This document shows positions 7,017 through 16,021 of a stretch of 25,631 bases of DNA, piece by piece. Below the pieces are notes generated by a model that was not told the origin of the DNA, searched no databases, and saw only the letters and a list, made by a program, of their open reading frames with translations. The stretch covers positions 1-25,631 of the forward strand of contig DYPB01000020.1 in NCBI GenBank assembly GCA_020720185.1. The letters are read 5' to 3'. Positions within the stretch are counted from its first letter, which is position 1; every line of letters starts with the position of its first letter. A program made the translations under genes and the position numbers. Source of the DNA: Flavobacterium psychrophilum (GTDB taxonomy: Bacteria > Bacteroidota > Bacteroidia > Flavobacteriales > Flavobacteriaceae).

Positions 7017-8318
7017 ATGAAAAAGGTGCAAAACCCTAATTCGTTTTCAAGGAAATTAATTTTAAGCATAGCATTTTTGCTTGTTATCTCCTTTAATTCT
7101 ATTGCTCAAACTGCTGTTGCTCCCGCAACGGCTAATCCTGTAGCTGTTGGCGATCCTGTAAAGGGTAAAGAGCTTTTTAATACAAATTGTGCTGCTTGTC
7201 ATAAGTTAGATGGAAAAATGACGGGGCCTGCATTAAGAGGTGTGTCAGGAAGAAGAAGTAAAGACTGGTTATATGAGTGGATAAAAAACTCGTCAGCTAT
7301 GATAAAAGCTGGAGATGCCGACGCTATTAAATTATTTAATGAAAATAATAAAGCGGTAATGACATCTTTTCCTCAATTATCAAATGGTGATATTGATAAT
7401 ATTATTGCCTACACAAATGAGGTAAAGGCAGCTCCTGTGGCAGATAAAGAGAATGCTAAACCAAAAGAAAATGATGAATCTGGTCTTTTAACCAATCTAA
7501 TTCTTGGTGCTCTATCAATAGTTTTGATAATGTTGGTTATAATGTTATCTTTATTAAACAAACTTTTAAGAAAAGTTGCAGAATCAAAAGGTATTCAAGT
7601 AGTAGAAAATGATTCGACAATGTCAATTTGGAAATCATTTGCTAAAAATCAATTTTTAGTATTAGTAACATCTATTTTCTTGATATTAGCCAGTGGTTAT
7701 TTTGCATACGGTTATTTTATGCAAGTGGGCGTAGATCAGGATTATGAACCAGTTCAGCCAATCCATTATTCACACAGAATACACGCTGGAAGTAATCAAA
7801 TTAACTGTAAATATTGTCATTCAGCTGCACGAGAAAGTAAAAATGCTGGAATTCCATCGTTGAATGTGTGTATGAATTGCCATAAAAACATTTCAGAAGT
7901 ATCTGATACAACAGCAACTGCCGAATATTCTAAAGAATTCTATGATGGAGAAATTAAACGACTATACAAAGCAGTTGGTTGGGACGGAAGTAAATACACA
8001 GGGAAAACCGAACCCGTAAAATGGGTGAGAATTCACAACCTGCCAGATTTTGCATATTTCAATCACTCACAACATGTTAGCGTAGCTGGATTAGAATGTC
8101 AAACTTGTCATGGTCCCGTTCAAACTATGGAAATAATGAAACAACATTCAAAATTAACTATGGGATGGTGTATAGATTGCCATCGTAAAACAGAAGTTAA
8201 AACAGAAGGCAACGAATATTATACAAAAATCCACAACGAATTAGCAAAAAAATATGGTAAAGACAAACTAACTGCTGCTGAAATGGGTGGATTAGAATGT
8301 GGAAAATGCCATTATTGA
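7017..8318 (+). CDS. actA: Alternative complex III subunit ActA, six-heme cytochrome c
   Basis: This 433-residue protein has six CxxCH heme sites: CAACH at residue 58, CKYCH at 264, CMNCH at 285, CQTCH at 361, CIDCH at 385 and CGKCH at 428. The order is signal peptide (about 13-31), a mono-heme cytochrome c domain (about 42-135), two membrane helices (about 158-182 and 212-235), then a periplasmic pentaheme domain. ActA collects electrons from the quinol-oxidising membrane part of the complex and passes them along its heme wire. The N-terminal mono-heme domain is tethered by a flexible linker and could hand electrons to the oxidase; that is inference. It is the first gene of the act-cox operon and starts at the ATG after an A/T-rich leader. 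Confidence 0.93.
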   Translation: MKKVQNPNSFSRKLILSIAFLLVISFNSIAQTAVAPATANPVAVGDPVKGKELFNTNCAACHKLDGKMTGPALRGVSGRRSKDWLYEWIKNSSAMIKAGDADAIKLFNENNKAVMTSFPQLSNGDIDNIIAYTNEVKAAPVADKENAKPKENDESGLLTNLILGALSIVLIMLVIMLSLLNKLLRKVAESKGIQVVENDSTMSIWKSFAKNQFLVLVTSIFLILASGYFAYGYFMQVGVDQDYEPVQPIHYSHRIHAGSNQINCKYCHSAARESKNAGIPSLNVCMNCHKNISEVSDTTATAEYSKEFYDGEIKRLYKAVGWDGSKYTGKTEPVKWVRIHNLPDFAYFNHSQHVSVAGLECQTCHGPVQTMEIMKQHSKLTMGWCIDCHRKTEVKTEGNEYYTKIHNELAKKYGKDKLTAAEMGGLECGKCHY

Positions 8319-8498
8319 TATAATAAAAGTTATTAAATTTAACTTAACAAATAGAATTAGTTTTTAAAACAAATACGGAAATAGGAATTTAGTTTAAAAT
8401 AAAAGCACATTGTTTAAATTATTATTTGGTAATCCAAAAAGTCAAAAATTTTAAACTTTATAAACTTTAACATTTTAAACAAAAAATAATAAAAAAAT

Positions 8499-11400
8499 AT
8501 GTCATCAAGCAAAAAATACTGGCAAAGTGTTGAGGAACTAAACGAAAACAGTTCTATTGTTGAGCAACTAAAAAACAATGAGTTTTCAGAAGCAATTCCG
8601 ACAGATGAATTTTTAAGTGACAAAGCAGGTTTGTCATCGTCATCAACAACTCGAAGAGATTTCTTGAAGTATGTAGGTTTTAGTACCGCAGCTGTAACTC
8701 TTGCTTCTTGCGAAGGTCCTGTTCATCGTTCTATTCCTTATGTAGTTCAGCCAGAGCAAATTATACCAGGAGTTGCTGATTTTTATGCAACATCTGTTTT
8801 TGATGGTTTTGATTTTGCAAATTTATTAGTAAAAACAAGAGAAGGTCGTCCTGTAAAAATAGAAAATAATACTATAGCTGGAGCAAAATTTACTGCTAAT
8901 GCAAGAGTTCACGCATCTATTTTGTCATTATATGATAATATGCGTTTGAAAAAACCAAAAATGAATCAAGAAGATTCTTCATGGTCTGCTATTGATGCAA
9001 AAATAAAATTAAGTCTAACAGAAGCAAAAACTACAGGAAAACAAGTAGTTCTTTTAACAAGTACATTAGCAAGTCCTTCAACCGAAAAATTAATATCAGA
9101 ATTTATTGCACAAAATCCAACGGCAAAACATATTGTTTACGATGCCGTTTCATCTTCGGCAGCATTAGATGCATTTGAAATGAAGTACGGAGAACGAGCA
9201 TTAGTTAATTATGATTTTTCAAAATCAGAGGTAATTGTTTCTCTTGATGCAGATTTTCTTGGAGATTGGCAAGGTGGTGGATATGATAACGGTTATTCAC
9301 AAGGTAGAGTTCCTAAAAATAAATTAATGTCGAAGCACATTCAAATAGAAGCAAATATGACGCTTTCTGGTGCTGCAGCAGACAAAAGAATACCAATGAA
9401 TACAGCTACTCAAAAGCAAGCATTGGTACATATATACAATATTGTTTTTGGTCAAGATTTTATGACCACTCCTGTTATATTAGATGCTAAAATTAAAGAT
9501 GAACTTTCAAAAATTGCATCCCAATTAAAAGCAGCAGGTTCAAAAGGTCTATTGGTTTCTGGTATTCAAGATGTTGATGCACAATTATTAGTTTTAGCAA
9601 TCAATGCACAATTAAATAGCGAGGCATTCAATTTAACTGAAACCCGTCAAATAAGAAAAGGTAATAATCAAAAAGTATCTCAATTAATTTCAGATATGAA
9701 ATCAGGATCTGTACACACATTGATAATGAGTGGTGTGAATCCTGCATATTCTTTGCCAAATGCTGATGAGTTCAAAACCGCATTAAAAAAGGTAAAAATG
9801 TCTGTTGCATTCTCATTAAGAGAAGATGAAACTTCAACAATAACAAATATTGCAGCAGCAACACCACACTATTTGGAATCTTGGGGTGATTTAATGCTTA
9901 CAAAAGGAACTTATTCCTTGACACAACCTACTATTCGTCCTTTGTTTGACACCAAACAATTTCAAGATTGTTTATTGTCATGGACAGGAAATTCAAATTC
10001 TTTTTACGATTATATTAAATCAACTGCCACAGCTATCACAGGGACATCGTGGAATACAGTATTACACGATGGTGTTTTTGTAGGTATTGCAGGCGGAGTA
10101 ACTCCGTTAGGTTTCGATTTTAGTGTGTCTGCAAAGGCATTAGCAAAAACAAAAACAGGAACTGATTTTGAATTAAATTTATATACAAAAACAGGATTAG
10201 GAGATGGGCAACAAGCCAATAATCCTTGGTTACAAGAGTTTCCAGATCCAATTACAAGATGTTCTTGGGATAATTATATAACTATATCTCAAGCCGATGC
10301 AAAAAAATTAGACATTTCAAATGAAATTGTTGCTAATGGAGGGTTAAATGGAGGATATGTTAATTTAGATGTTAATGGAACTAAATTAGAAAATGTTCCT
10401 GTAATTATTCAGCCAGGACAAGCAGTAGGAACGGTTGGATTAGCATTAGGTTATGGTAAAAAAACAGGTTTAAAAGAAGAAATGCAAGTAGGTGTAAATG
10501 CTTACACCTTATATAAAGGTTTTAATAATGTACAATCTTTAAAAATTACAAAAGCCGAAGGAACACATGAATTTGCTTGTGTACAAGGTCAAAAAACATT
10601 AATGGGTAGAGGAGACATTGTAAAAGAAACTACTTTAACCATTTTCAATTCAAAAGATTCAAAAGAATGGAACGAAACACCAAAAGTTTCGTTAGACCAT
10701 AAAGAAGTTGAGGCAACTTCGGTGGATTTATGGGAGTCATTTGATAGATCTGTAGGGCATCATTTCAATTTATCAATAGATTTAAATGCTTGTACAGGTT
10801 GTGGGGCTTGCGTAATTGCTTGTCATGCCGAAAACAATGTACCCGTAGTTGGTAAATCAGAAATTAGACGAAGTAGAGATATGCACTGGTTGCGTATCGA
10901 CAGATATTACTCATCAGAAACTACTTTTGCAGCTGATGATAAAAAGAAAGAAGAATTTGACGGATTAACAGGAACACACGGTTCATTAAGCGGTTTCGGT
11001 GAGATGGAATTAGCCAATGACAATCCACAAGTAGTTTTTCAACCTGTAATGTGTCAGCACTGTAACCATGCACCTTGTGAAACTGTTTGCCCTGTTGCCG
11101 CAACATCTCACGGGCGTCAAGGTCAAAATCAAATGGCATACAATCGTTGTGTAGGTACAAGATATTGTGCTAACAACTGTCCATATAAAGTTAGAAGATT
11201 TAACTGGTTCTTGTACAACAAAAATGAAGAATTTGATTACTATATGAACAATGATTTAGGCAGAATGGTAATAAATCCAGATGTAAATGTTCGTTCCAGA
11301 GGGGTTATGGAAAAATGTTCAATGTGTATTCAAAAAACACAATTAACAATCTTAACAGCAAAAAGAGAAGGAAGAACTGTAAATGCAAACGAATTTCAAA

Positions 11401-11573
11401 CTGCTTGTTCGTCAGCTTGTTCGTCAGGAGCGATGGTTTTTGGTGATGTGAATAACGAAAAAGACACTGTTACAACATTAGCAAAAGATAAAAGAAGTTA
11501 TCATTTATTAGAGCATGTAGGCACAAAACCAAATGTGGTTTATCAGGTTAAAGTTAGAAATGATAAAGTATAA
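8499..11573 (+). CDS. actB: Alternative complex III subunit ActB, iron-sulfur subunit with molybdopterin-oxidoreductase-like domain
   Basis: This 1024-residue periplasmic subunit starts with an unusual export region: twin arginines at 52-53 (TTRRDFLKYVG) and a lipobox TLASC with the acylated cysteine at 71. This is the TAT-variant signal type. Residues from about 75 to 700 form a molybdopterin-oxidoreductase-like domain, which in this complex is known to lack the cofactor. The C-terminal part is a ferredoxin-like domain whose cysteines fall in four groups: CTGCGACVIAC (from 765), CQHCNHAPCETVCP (from 852), CVGTRYCANNCP (about 882) and CSMC (about 938) plus CSSAC (about 970). That is enough for several Fe-S clusters. 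Its likely translocase component, TatA, is encoded about 2.7 kb upstream. The 180-bp gap after actA is AT-rich with short repeats. Confidence 0.93.
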   Translation: MSSSKKYWQSVEELNENSSIVEQLKNNEFSEAIPTDEFLSDKAGLSSSSTTRRDFLKYVGFSTAAVTLASCEGPVHRSIPYVVQPEQIIPGVADFYATSVFDGFDFANLLVKTREGRPVKIENNTIAGAKFTANARVHASILSLYDNMRLKKPKMNQEDSSWSAIDAKIKLSLTEAKTTGKQVVLLTSTLASPSTEKLISEFIAQNPTAKHIVYDAVSSSAALDAFEMKYGERALVNYDFSKSEVIVSLDADFLGDWQGGGYDNGYSQGRVPKNKLMSKHIQIEANMTLSGAAADKRIPMNTATQKQALVHIYNIVFGQDFMTTPVILDAKIKDELSKIASQLKAAGSKGLLVSGIQDVDAQLLVLAINAQLNSEAFNLTETRQIRKGNNQKVSQLISDMKSGSVHTLIMSGVNPAYSLPNADEFKTALKKVKMSVAFSLREDETSTITNIAAATPHYLESWGDLMLTKGTYSLTQPTIRPLFDTKQFQDCLLSWTGNSNSFYDYIKSTATAITGTSWNTVLHDGVFVGIAGGVTPLGFDFSVSAKALAKTKTGTDFELNLYTKTGLGDGQQANNPWLQEFPDPITRCSWDNYITISQADAKKLDISNEIVANGGLNGGYVNLDVNGTKLENVPVIIQPGQAVGTVGLALGYGKKTGLKEEMQVGVNAYTLYKGFNNVQSLKITKAEGTHEFACVQGQKTLMGRGDIVKETTLTIFNSKDSKEWNETPKVSLDHKEVEATSVDLWESFDRSVGHHFNLSIDLNACTGCGACVIACHAENNVPVVGKSEIRRSRDMHWLRIDRYYSSETTFAADDKKKEEFDGLTGTHGSLSGFGEMELANDNPQVVFQPVMCQHCNHAPCETVCPVAATSHGRQGQNQMAYNRCVGTRYCANNCPYKVRRFNWFLYNKNEEFDYYMNNDLGRMVINPDVNVRSRGVMEKCSMCIQKTQLTILTAKREGRTVNANEFQTACSSACSSGAMVFGDVNNEKDTVTTLAKDKRSYHLLEHVGTKPNVVYQVKVRNDKV

Positions 11574-11641
11574 ACAGTTGAATCAGCAAAATGCTTATTA
11601 TATACTGTTAAAATGCCTAAAACAAAAAATAAATTTTAAAA

Positions 11642-11672
11642 AGCTTATAGCCTATCGCTTAAAGCCTAAAGC
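11642..11672 (+). repeat. Array of four 7-bp repeats upstream of actC
   Basis: The segment reads as AGCTTAT, AGCCTAT, CGCTTAA, AGCCTAA, then AGC: four heptads with core GCYTA. It ends 17 bp before the actC ATG. A nearly identical four-heptad array lies before actF (14249-14279). Function is unknown. Confidence 0.75.
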
Positions 11673-11689
11673 AATTAAAAAATAAAACT

Positions 11690-13081
11690 ATGTCGTCTCA
11701 TTACGAAGCACCCATTAGAAAACCCCTTGTTATTGGTGATAAATCTTATCACGATGTAACATTAGATGTCGTTGCACCTGTTGAAGGTAGAGCCAATAAA
11801 CAATGGTGGACAGTATTTACAATAGCGTTTATTGCATTCCTTTGGGGATTAGGTTGTATTATTTATACGGTTTCTACAGGAATTGGAACTTGGGGATTAA
11901 ACAAAACCGTAGGCTGGGCCTGGGATATTACTAATTTCGTTTGGTGGGTAGGTATTGGTCATGCTGGAACTTTAATTTCTGCAGTATTATTACTTTTCCG
12001 TCAAAAATGGAGAATGGCGATAAACCGTTCTGCGGAAGCCATGACAATATTTTCTGTTATACAGGCAGGATTGTTCCCAATTATTCACATGGGTCGTCCA
12101 TGGTTGGCATACTGGGTTGTGCCAATTCCAAATCAATTTGGATCGTTGTGGACAAATTTTAACTCTCCATTATTATGGGATGTATTCGCAATATCAACTT
12201 ATTTATCCGTATCATTAGTATTCTGGTGGACGGGTTTATTACCTGATTTTGCAATGATTAGAGACAGAGCCGTAACACCGTTCAACAAAAAAGTTTATTC
12301 CATCCTATCATTCGGATGGAGTGGTCGAGCCAAAGATTGGCAACGATTTGAAGAAGTTTCATTAGTTTTAGCAGGATTGGCAACACCACTTGTATTGTCA
12401 GTACATACGATTGTATCTATGGACTTTGCCACTTCGGTAATTCCAGGATGGCATACCACTATTTTTCCTCCATACTTTGTGGCAGGAGCGGTTTTCTCTG
12501 GATTTGCAATGGTAAATACCTTGTTAATCATTATGAGAAAAGTATCAAATTTGGAAGATTATATCACCATTCAACATATCGAATTGATGAATATTGTAAT
12601 TATGATTACAGGTTCAATCGTTGGGGTTGCCTATATTACAGAGTTATTTGTAGCATGGTATTCTGGTGTTGAATATGAACAATATGCATTTTTGAACAGA
12701 GCAACAGGACCTTACGCTTGGGCGTATTGGGCAATGATGACTTGTAATGTATTTTCTCCACAAACAATGTGGGTAAAAAAATGGAGAACAAACATTCTGT
12801 TTTCATTTATAATCTCTATTGTAGTAAATATTGGAATGTGGTTTGAACGATTTGTAATTATTGTTACATCTTTACATAGAGATTATTTACCATCATCTTG
12901 GACAATGTTCTCACCAACATTTGTTGATATTGGCATCTTCATAGGTACAATAGGGTTTTTCTTTGTGTTATTTTTATTATATGCACGATCTTTCCCAGTA
13001 ATTGCACAAGCAGAAGTAAAAACAATTTTAAAATCATCAGGAGAATATTATAAAAAACGCAGAGAATCAGAAAAACATTAA
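11690..13081 (+). CDS. actC: Alternative complex III subunit ActC, NrfD-like integral membrane protein
   Basis: This 463-residue polytopic protein belongs to the NrfD/PsrC family, with about ten membrane helices after a roughly 38-residue cytoplasmic start. Family-typical segments include WWVGIGHAGTLISAVLLLFRQKWR (split around residues 84-107), HMGRPW and WYSGVEYEQYAF. With ActF it builds the membrane core; in the characterised complex the menaquinol site is assigned to this subunit. It follows actB by 116 bp that contain the heptad array. Its stop is 4 bp from the start of actD, so the two are probably translationally coupled. Confidence 0.93.
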   Translation: MSSHYEAPIRKPLVIGDKSYHDVTLDVVAPVEGRANKQWWTVFTIAFIAFLWGLGCIIYTVSTGIGTWGLNKTVGWAWDITNFVWWVGIGHAGTLISAVLLLFRQKWRMAINRSAEAMTIFSVIQAGLFPIIHMGRPWLAYWVVPIPNQFGSLWTNFNSPLLWDVFAISTYLSVSLVFWWTGLLPDFAMIRDRAVTPFNKKVYSILSFGWSGRAKDWQRFEEVSLVLAGLATPLVLSVHTIVSMDFATSVIPGWHTTIFPPYFVAGAVFSGFAMVNTLLIIMRKVSNLEDYITIQHIELMNIVIMITGSIVGVAYITELFVAWYSGVEYEQYAFLNRATGPYAWAYWAMMTCNVFSPQTMWVKKWRTNILFSFIISIVVNIGMWFERFVIIVTSLHRDYLPSSWTMFSPTFVDIGIFIGTIGFFFVLFLLYARSFPVIAQAEVKTILKSSGEYYKKRRESEKH

Positions 13082-13085
13082 TAAA

Positions 13086-13619
13086 ATGAGTAATAAAGTA
13101 ATACACGCATTGTATAATGACGACGATATTTTGATGGACGCCGTAAAAAAAATTCGAGCAGCCCATCATCACATTGAAGAGGTTTTTACCCCTTTTCCTG
13201 TTCATGGATTAGACAAAGCAATGGGGCTGGCACCAACCAGAATAGCAATTTGTGCTTTTATTTATGGTTTAATTGGTTTGTTGTTTGGAACATGGATGAT
13301 GGATTATATAATGATTCAAGATTGGCCTCAAGACATTGGCGGAAAACCAAGTATGAGCTATATTCAAAATATGCCAGCATTTGTTCCAGTAATGTTTGAA
13401 GAGACTGTTTTTTTTGCAGCACATTTAATGGTAATTACTTTTTATATGAGAAGTAGATTATGGCCTTTCAAAGTAGCCGAAAACCCTGATGTTCGAACTA
13501 CCGACGATCATTTTTTAATGGAAGTGTCTGTTAATAATAACGAAAAAGAATTGATTTCTTTATTGCTAAGTACAGGGGCGGTCGAAGTAAAGTCAGTAGA
13601 AAAGCTGGAAGAACATTAA
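13086..13619 (+). CDS. actD: Alternative complex III subunit ActD (DUF3341)
   Basis: This 177-residue protein has the DUF3341 layout. An N-terminal soluble part contains YNDDDILMDAVKKIRAAHHHIEEVFTP (seen across residues 10-36) and HGLDKAMGLAPTR. Two membrane helices follow (about 56-78 and 102-125), then a hydrophilic C-terminal stretch with NPDVRTTDDHFL. ActD is a small membrane subunit with no redox cofactor. The ATG is 4 bp after the actC stop. Confidence 0.93.
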   Translation: MSNKVIHALYNDDDILMDAVKKIRAAHHHIEEVFTPFPVHGLDKAMGLAPTRIAICAFIYGLIGLLFGTWMMDYIMIQDWPQDIGGKPSMSYIQNMPAFVPVMFEETVFFAAHLMVITFYMRSRLWPFKVAENPDVRTTDDHFLMEVSVNNNEKELISLLLSTGAVEVKSVEKLEEH

Positions 13620-13683
13620 TTAAAAATTAAATTTTTAACTTAATAATTGTTTACTTTTCTAAATAGTAAAAAATAAATATTTG

Positions 13684-14244
13684 ATGAAAAACACATTAAA
13701 AATAACATTAACTTTTGGAGCATCGATTTTGATGGCCTCATGCTTTGATAAATCTGCACCGAACTATCAATACATGCCAAATATGTATGAATCAGTGGGT
13801 TATGAAACCTATGCAGAATCAGCTGCATTCAATTCGCCAAATGGATTAAAAGGAAAAGAAGGGCAGTTACCTCCTGCGGGCACTATAAAAAGAGGTTTTA
13901 TTCCATATAGTTATCCAAATACCACTGAAGGCTATGAGGCTGCAAAAGCAACATTAGCATCACCTTTATTACCATTGTCAGAAAAAGAAATGGAAACTGC
14001 AAAAGAATTGTATGAAATTTATTGTGCAATTTGTCATGGAAATGCTGGTGATGGTCAAGGACATTTATCAAAACAAGGAAAATTTCTTGGAGTGCCAAAT
14101 TATAAAGATCGGGTAATCAATGAGGGTAGCATTTTTCATGTAGTAACTTATGGATTAAATTCTATGGGTAGCCATGCTAACCAATTATCTACTAAAGAAA
14201 GATGGATGGTATCTCAATATGTAATGAAATTAAAAAATCAATAA
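13684..14244 (+). CDS. actE: Alternative complex III subunit ActE, mono-heme cytochrome c lipoprotein
   Basis: This 186-residue protein starts at the ATG at 13684; a TTG one codon upstream is ignored. A lipoprotein signal ends at MASC, with C20 as the probable acylation site. A mono-heme cytochrome c domain occupies about 100-180, with the site CAICH at 114-118 and a candidate axial methionine in LNSMGSH. It would be anchored on the outer face of the inner membrane as the small heme subunit that relays electrons from the complex. An interdomain segment with PPAGTIKRGFIPY is typical of ActE. It is followed at once by the second heptad array. Confidence 0.92.
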   Translation: MKNTLKITLTFGASILMASCFDKSAPNYQYMPNMYESVGYETYAESAAFNSPNGLKGKEGQLPPAGTIKRGFIPYSYPNTTEGYEAAKATLASPLLPLSEKEMETAKELYEIYCAICHGNAGDGQGHLSKQGKFLGVPNYKDRVINEGSIFHVVTYGLNSMGSHANQLSTKERWMVSQYVMKLKNQ

Positions 14245-14248
14245 TATA

Positions 14249-14279
14249 AGCTTAATGCCTTGAGCCTAAAGCCTAAAGC
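14249..14279 (+). repeat. Array of four 7-bp repeats upstream of actF
   Basis: The segment reads AGCTTAA, TGCCTTG, AGCCTAA, AGCCTAA, then AGC. It begins 5 bp after the actE stop and ends 10 bp before the actF ATG. It shares length, register and most bases with the array upstream of actC. Confidence 0.75.
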
Positions 14280-14289
14280 AAAAAATAAT

Positions 14290-15816
14290 ATGTATACATT
14301 TTCAAAAAAATTAAAAACATTTTCTATTGTTCTGATGATTATTGGAATTTTGGGTATTGGTTATGGTTTTATCGCAGCACCAAAAACAATTACCGATGTT
14401 GAAAAATTAGAAGCAGAAAACGCAGATCATAGTGGTGGAGATGAATCAAAGCACGAAACTTCACATGAAACAATTATTGAAAAGCATGTTGAGGTTATTG
14501 CGGAGAAACATGATACTGTTGTTGCACAAGCAGATGTTGCTACTTCAAATACAGATGAAGTGAAAGATTCAGTAGTTGTTGTAGCAATTGAACCAGCACC
14601 AAGCAATCACGGAGAGGAAGAATTAGCAAATTCACATAATTTAGCAGAAAATAATGCACAAAAAAAAGATGTGCACGCTGAACATCAAGCACATTTAGAA
14701 CACAAATTACAACAATTACAAAATAAACCTTGGGCAGCATTATATGTGCCAATGATATTTATATTTTTATTATCAATGGGAGTTTTGGCATTCTATGCCA
14801 TACAACAAGTGGCACAAGCAGGTTGGTCTCCAGTATTGTTTAGAGTAATGCAAGGAATAACTGCCTATCTACCAGTAGCATCGGTAATTTTCTTTGCTTT
14901 TTTAGTATTAACTGGATTACATGTTTTTGAAACTAATCATCTTTTTGCTTGGATGCAAGAAGGTATTACTGACCCAAAAAGTGAACATTATGATAAGATA
15001 ATCACAGGAAAATCGGGGTATTTGAATTTCCCGTTTTGGATATTTAGAGCTGCCGTTTTCTTAATTGGATGGAATTTATACAGATATTTTTCAAGAAAAA
15101 ATTGTTTAGCACAAGATGAATCGTCAGATAATGCGTTCTACAAAAAGAATTTTAATATTTCTGCAATGTTTTTAGTGTTCTTTATCGTTACTGAATCTAT
15201 TTCTTCATGGGATTGGATTATGTCTTTAGATCCACATTGGAGCAGTACATTATTTGGATGGTATGTTTTTGCAAGTTTCTTTGTAAGCGGAATCACAACC
15301 ATTTGTATGATAACTATACATCTAAAAAATAATGGATATTTAGAAAATGTAAATACCAGTCATATCCACGATTTAGCAAAATTTATGTTTGGTTTTAGTG
15401 TGTTTTGGACTTACTTATGGTATTCACAATTTTCGTTAATTTGGTATGCTAACATCCCTGAAGAAGTTACATACTTTAAAACCAGAATTGATGTTTATAC
15501 ATTGCCTTTCTGGGGAGCAATTGTAATGAATTTTGTGTTTCCAATATTAATATTAATCAATACTGATTTTAAACGAATTTCATGGGTTTTAGCAATGGCA
15601 GGAGTTGTAATTTTATTAGGGCATTATGTTGATTTTTTCAATATGATTATGCCTGCAACTGTTGGAGAAAATTGGTTTATCGGTATTTCAGAGATTTGTT
15701 CATTACTGTTCTTTATAGGATTATTTATTTTTGTTGTATTTACAGCATTAACAAAATCACCACTATTACCTAAAAGAAATCCATTTATTGAGGAAAGTAA
15801 ACATTTTCATTATTAA
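14290..15816 (+). CDS. actF: Alternative complex III subunit ActF, integral membrane protein
   Basis: The protein is 508 residues from the ATG at 14290; a longer frame from a TTG at 14260 runs through the heptad repeats and is rejected. ActF is a paralogue of ActC with about ten membrane helices and belongs to the quinol:cytochrome c oxidoreductase family. The first helix (about 10-27) is followed by an insertion of about 105 residues, rich in Glu, Lys, Asp and His (11 histidines) and without hydrophobic segments. The remaining helices start near residue 148. Segments such as ESISSWDWIMSLDPHW and FNMIMPATVGENW are characteristic. The long insertion looks disordered. Confidence 0.93.
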   Translation: MYTFSKKLKTFSIVLMIIGILGIGYGFIAAPKTITDVEKLEAENADHSGGDESKHETSHETIIEKHVEVIAEKHDTVVAQADVATSNTDEVKDSVVVVAIEPAPSNHGEEELANSHNLAENNAQKKDVHAEHQAHLEHKLQQLQNKPWAALYVPMIFIFLLSMGVLAFYAIQQVAQAGWSPVLFRVMQGITAYLPVASVIFFAFLVLTGLHVFETNHLFAWMQEGITDPKSEHYDKIITGKSGYLNFPFWIFRAAVFLIGWNLYRYFSRKNCLAQDESSDNAFYKKNFNISAMFLVFFIVTESISSWDWIMSLDPHWSSTLFGWYVFASFFVSGITTICMITIHLKNNGYLENVNTSHIHDLAKFMFGFSVFWTYLWYSQFSLIWYANIPEEVTYFKTRIDVYTLPFWGAIVMNFVFPILILINTDFKRISWVLAMAGVVILLGHYVDFFNMIMPATVGENWFIGISEICSLLFFIGLFIFVVFTALTKSPLLPKRNPFIEESKHFHY

Positions 15817-15833
15817 TAAAAAAAAGAAAAAAA

Positions 15834-15977
15834 ATGAGTAATTTTTTAGCCATTATAGTTTCTATTCTATTAGCTATTTCAGTTTGGCAATTAATCAAAA
15901 TGTATCGTTTGTCCAAAATAGGGATTAACAAAAATAATAGCAACTTACAAGATAGTAAGAATAGAAAACTCATTTAA
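15834..15977 (+). CDS. 47-codon ORF duplicating the N-terminal membrane segment of CoxB
   Basis: This small ORF of 47 codons is too short for most gene callers. Its first 36 residues align without gaps to the first 36 of CoxB, with 20 identical. Both begin MS(N/S)FL, share IIV, the WQL triplet and the IGxNKxNS stretch. It thus encodes one membrane helix (about 4-20) and a short polar tail ending in RKLI. The A-rich leader before its ATG also resembles the coxB leader. It is most simply a tandem partial duplication of the coxB 5' end. The open frame without stops and the conservative changes leave open a functional one-helix subunit or a translated leader. It starts 17 bp after the actF stop and ends 44 bp before coxB. 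Confidence 0.6.
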   Translation: MSNFLAIIVSILLAISVWQLIKMYRLSKIGINKNNSNLQDSKNRKLI

Positions 15978-16021
15978 TTGAGTTCTTATAAACAATATTA
16001 ATATTAAAAAAGAAAAATTTG

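Noticed and set aside
8447..8482. AAACTTTA repeats before actB as a third heptad array
   Set aside because: The spacing is not a clean 7-bp register and the bases are those expected in AT-rich leaders; kept only as a weak parallel.
10921..11160. Minus-strand open frame inside actB
   Set aside because: It is a shadow of the strongly conserved Fe-S coding region on the plus strand, with no promoter or family match.
14260..14289. TTG start extending ActF by ten residues
   Set aside because: The added codons are the heptad repeat array itself; the ATG at 14290 begins a typical ActF N-terminus.
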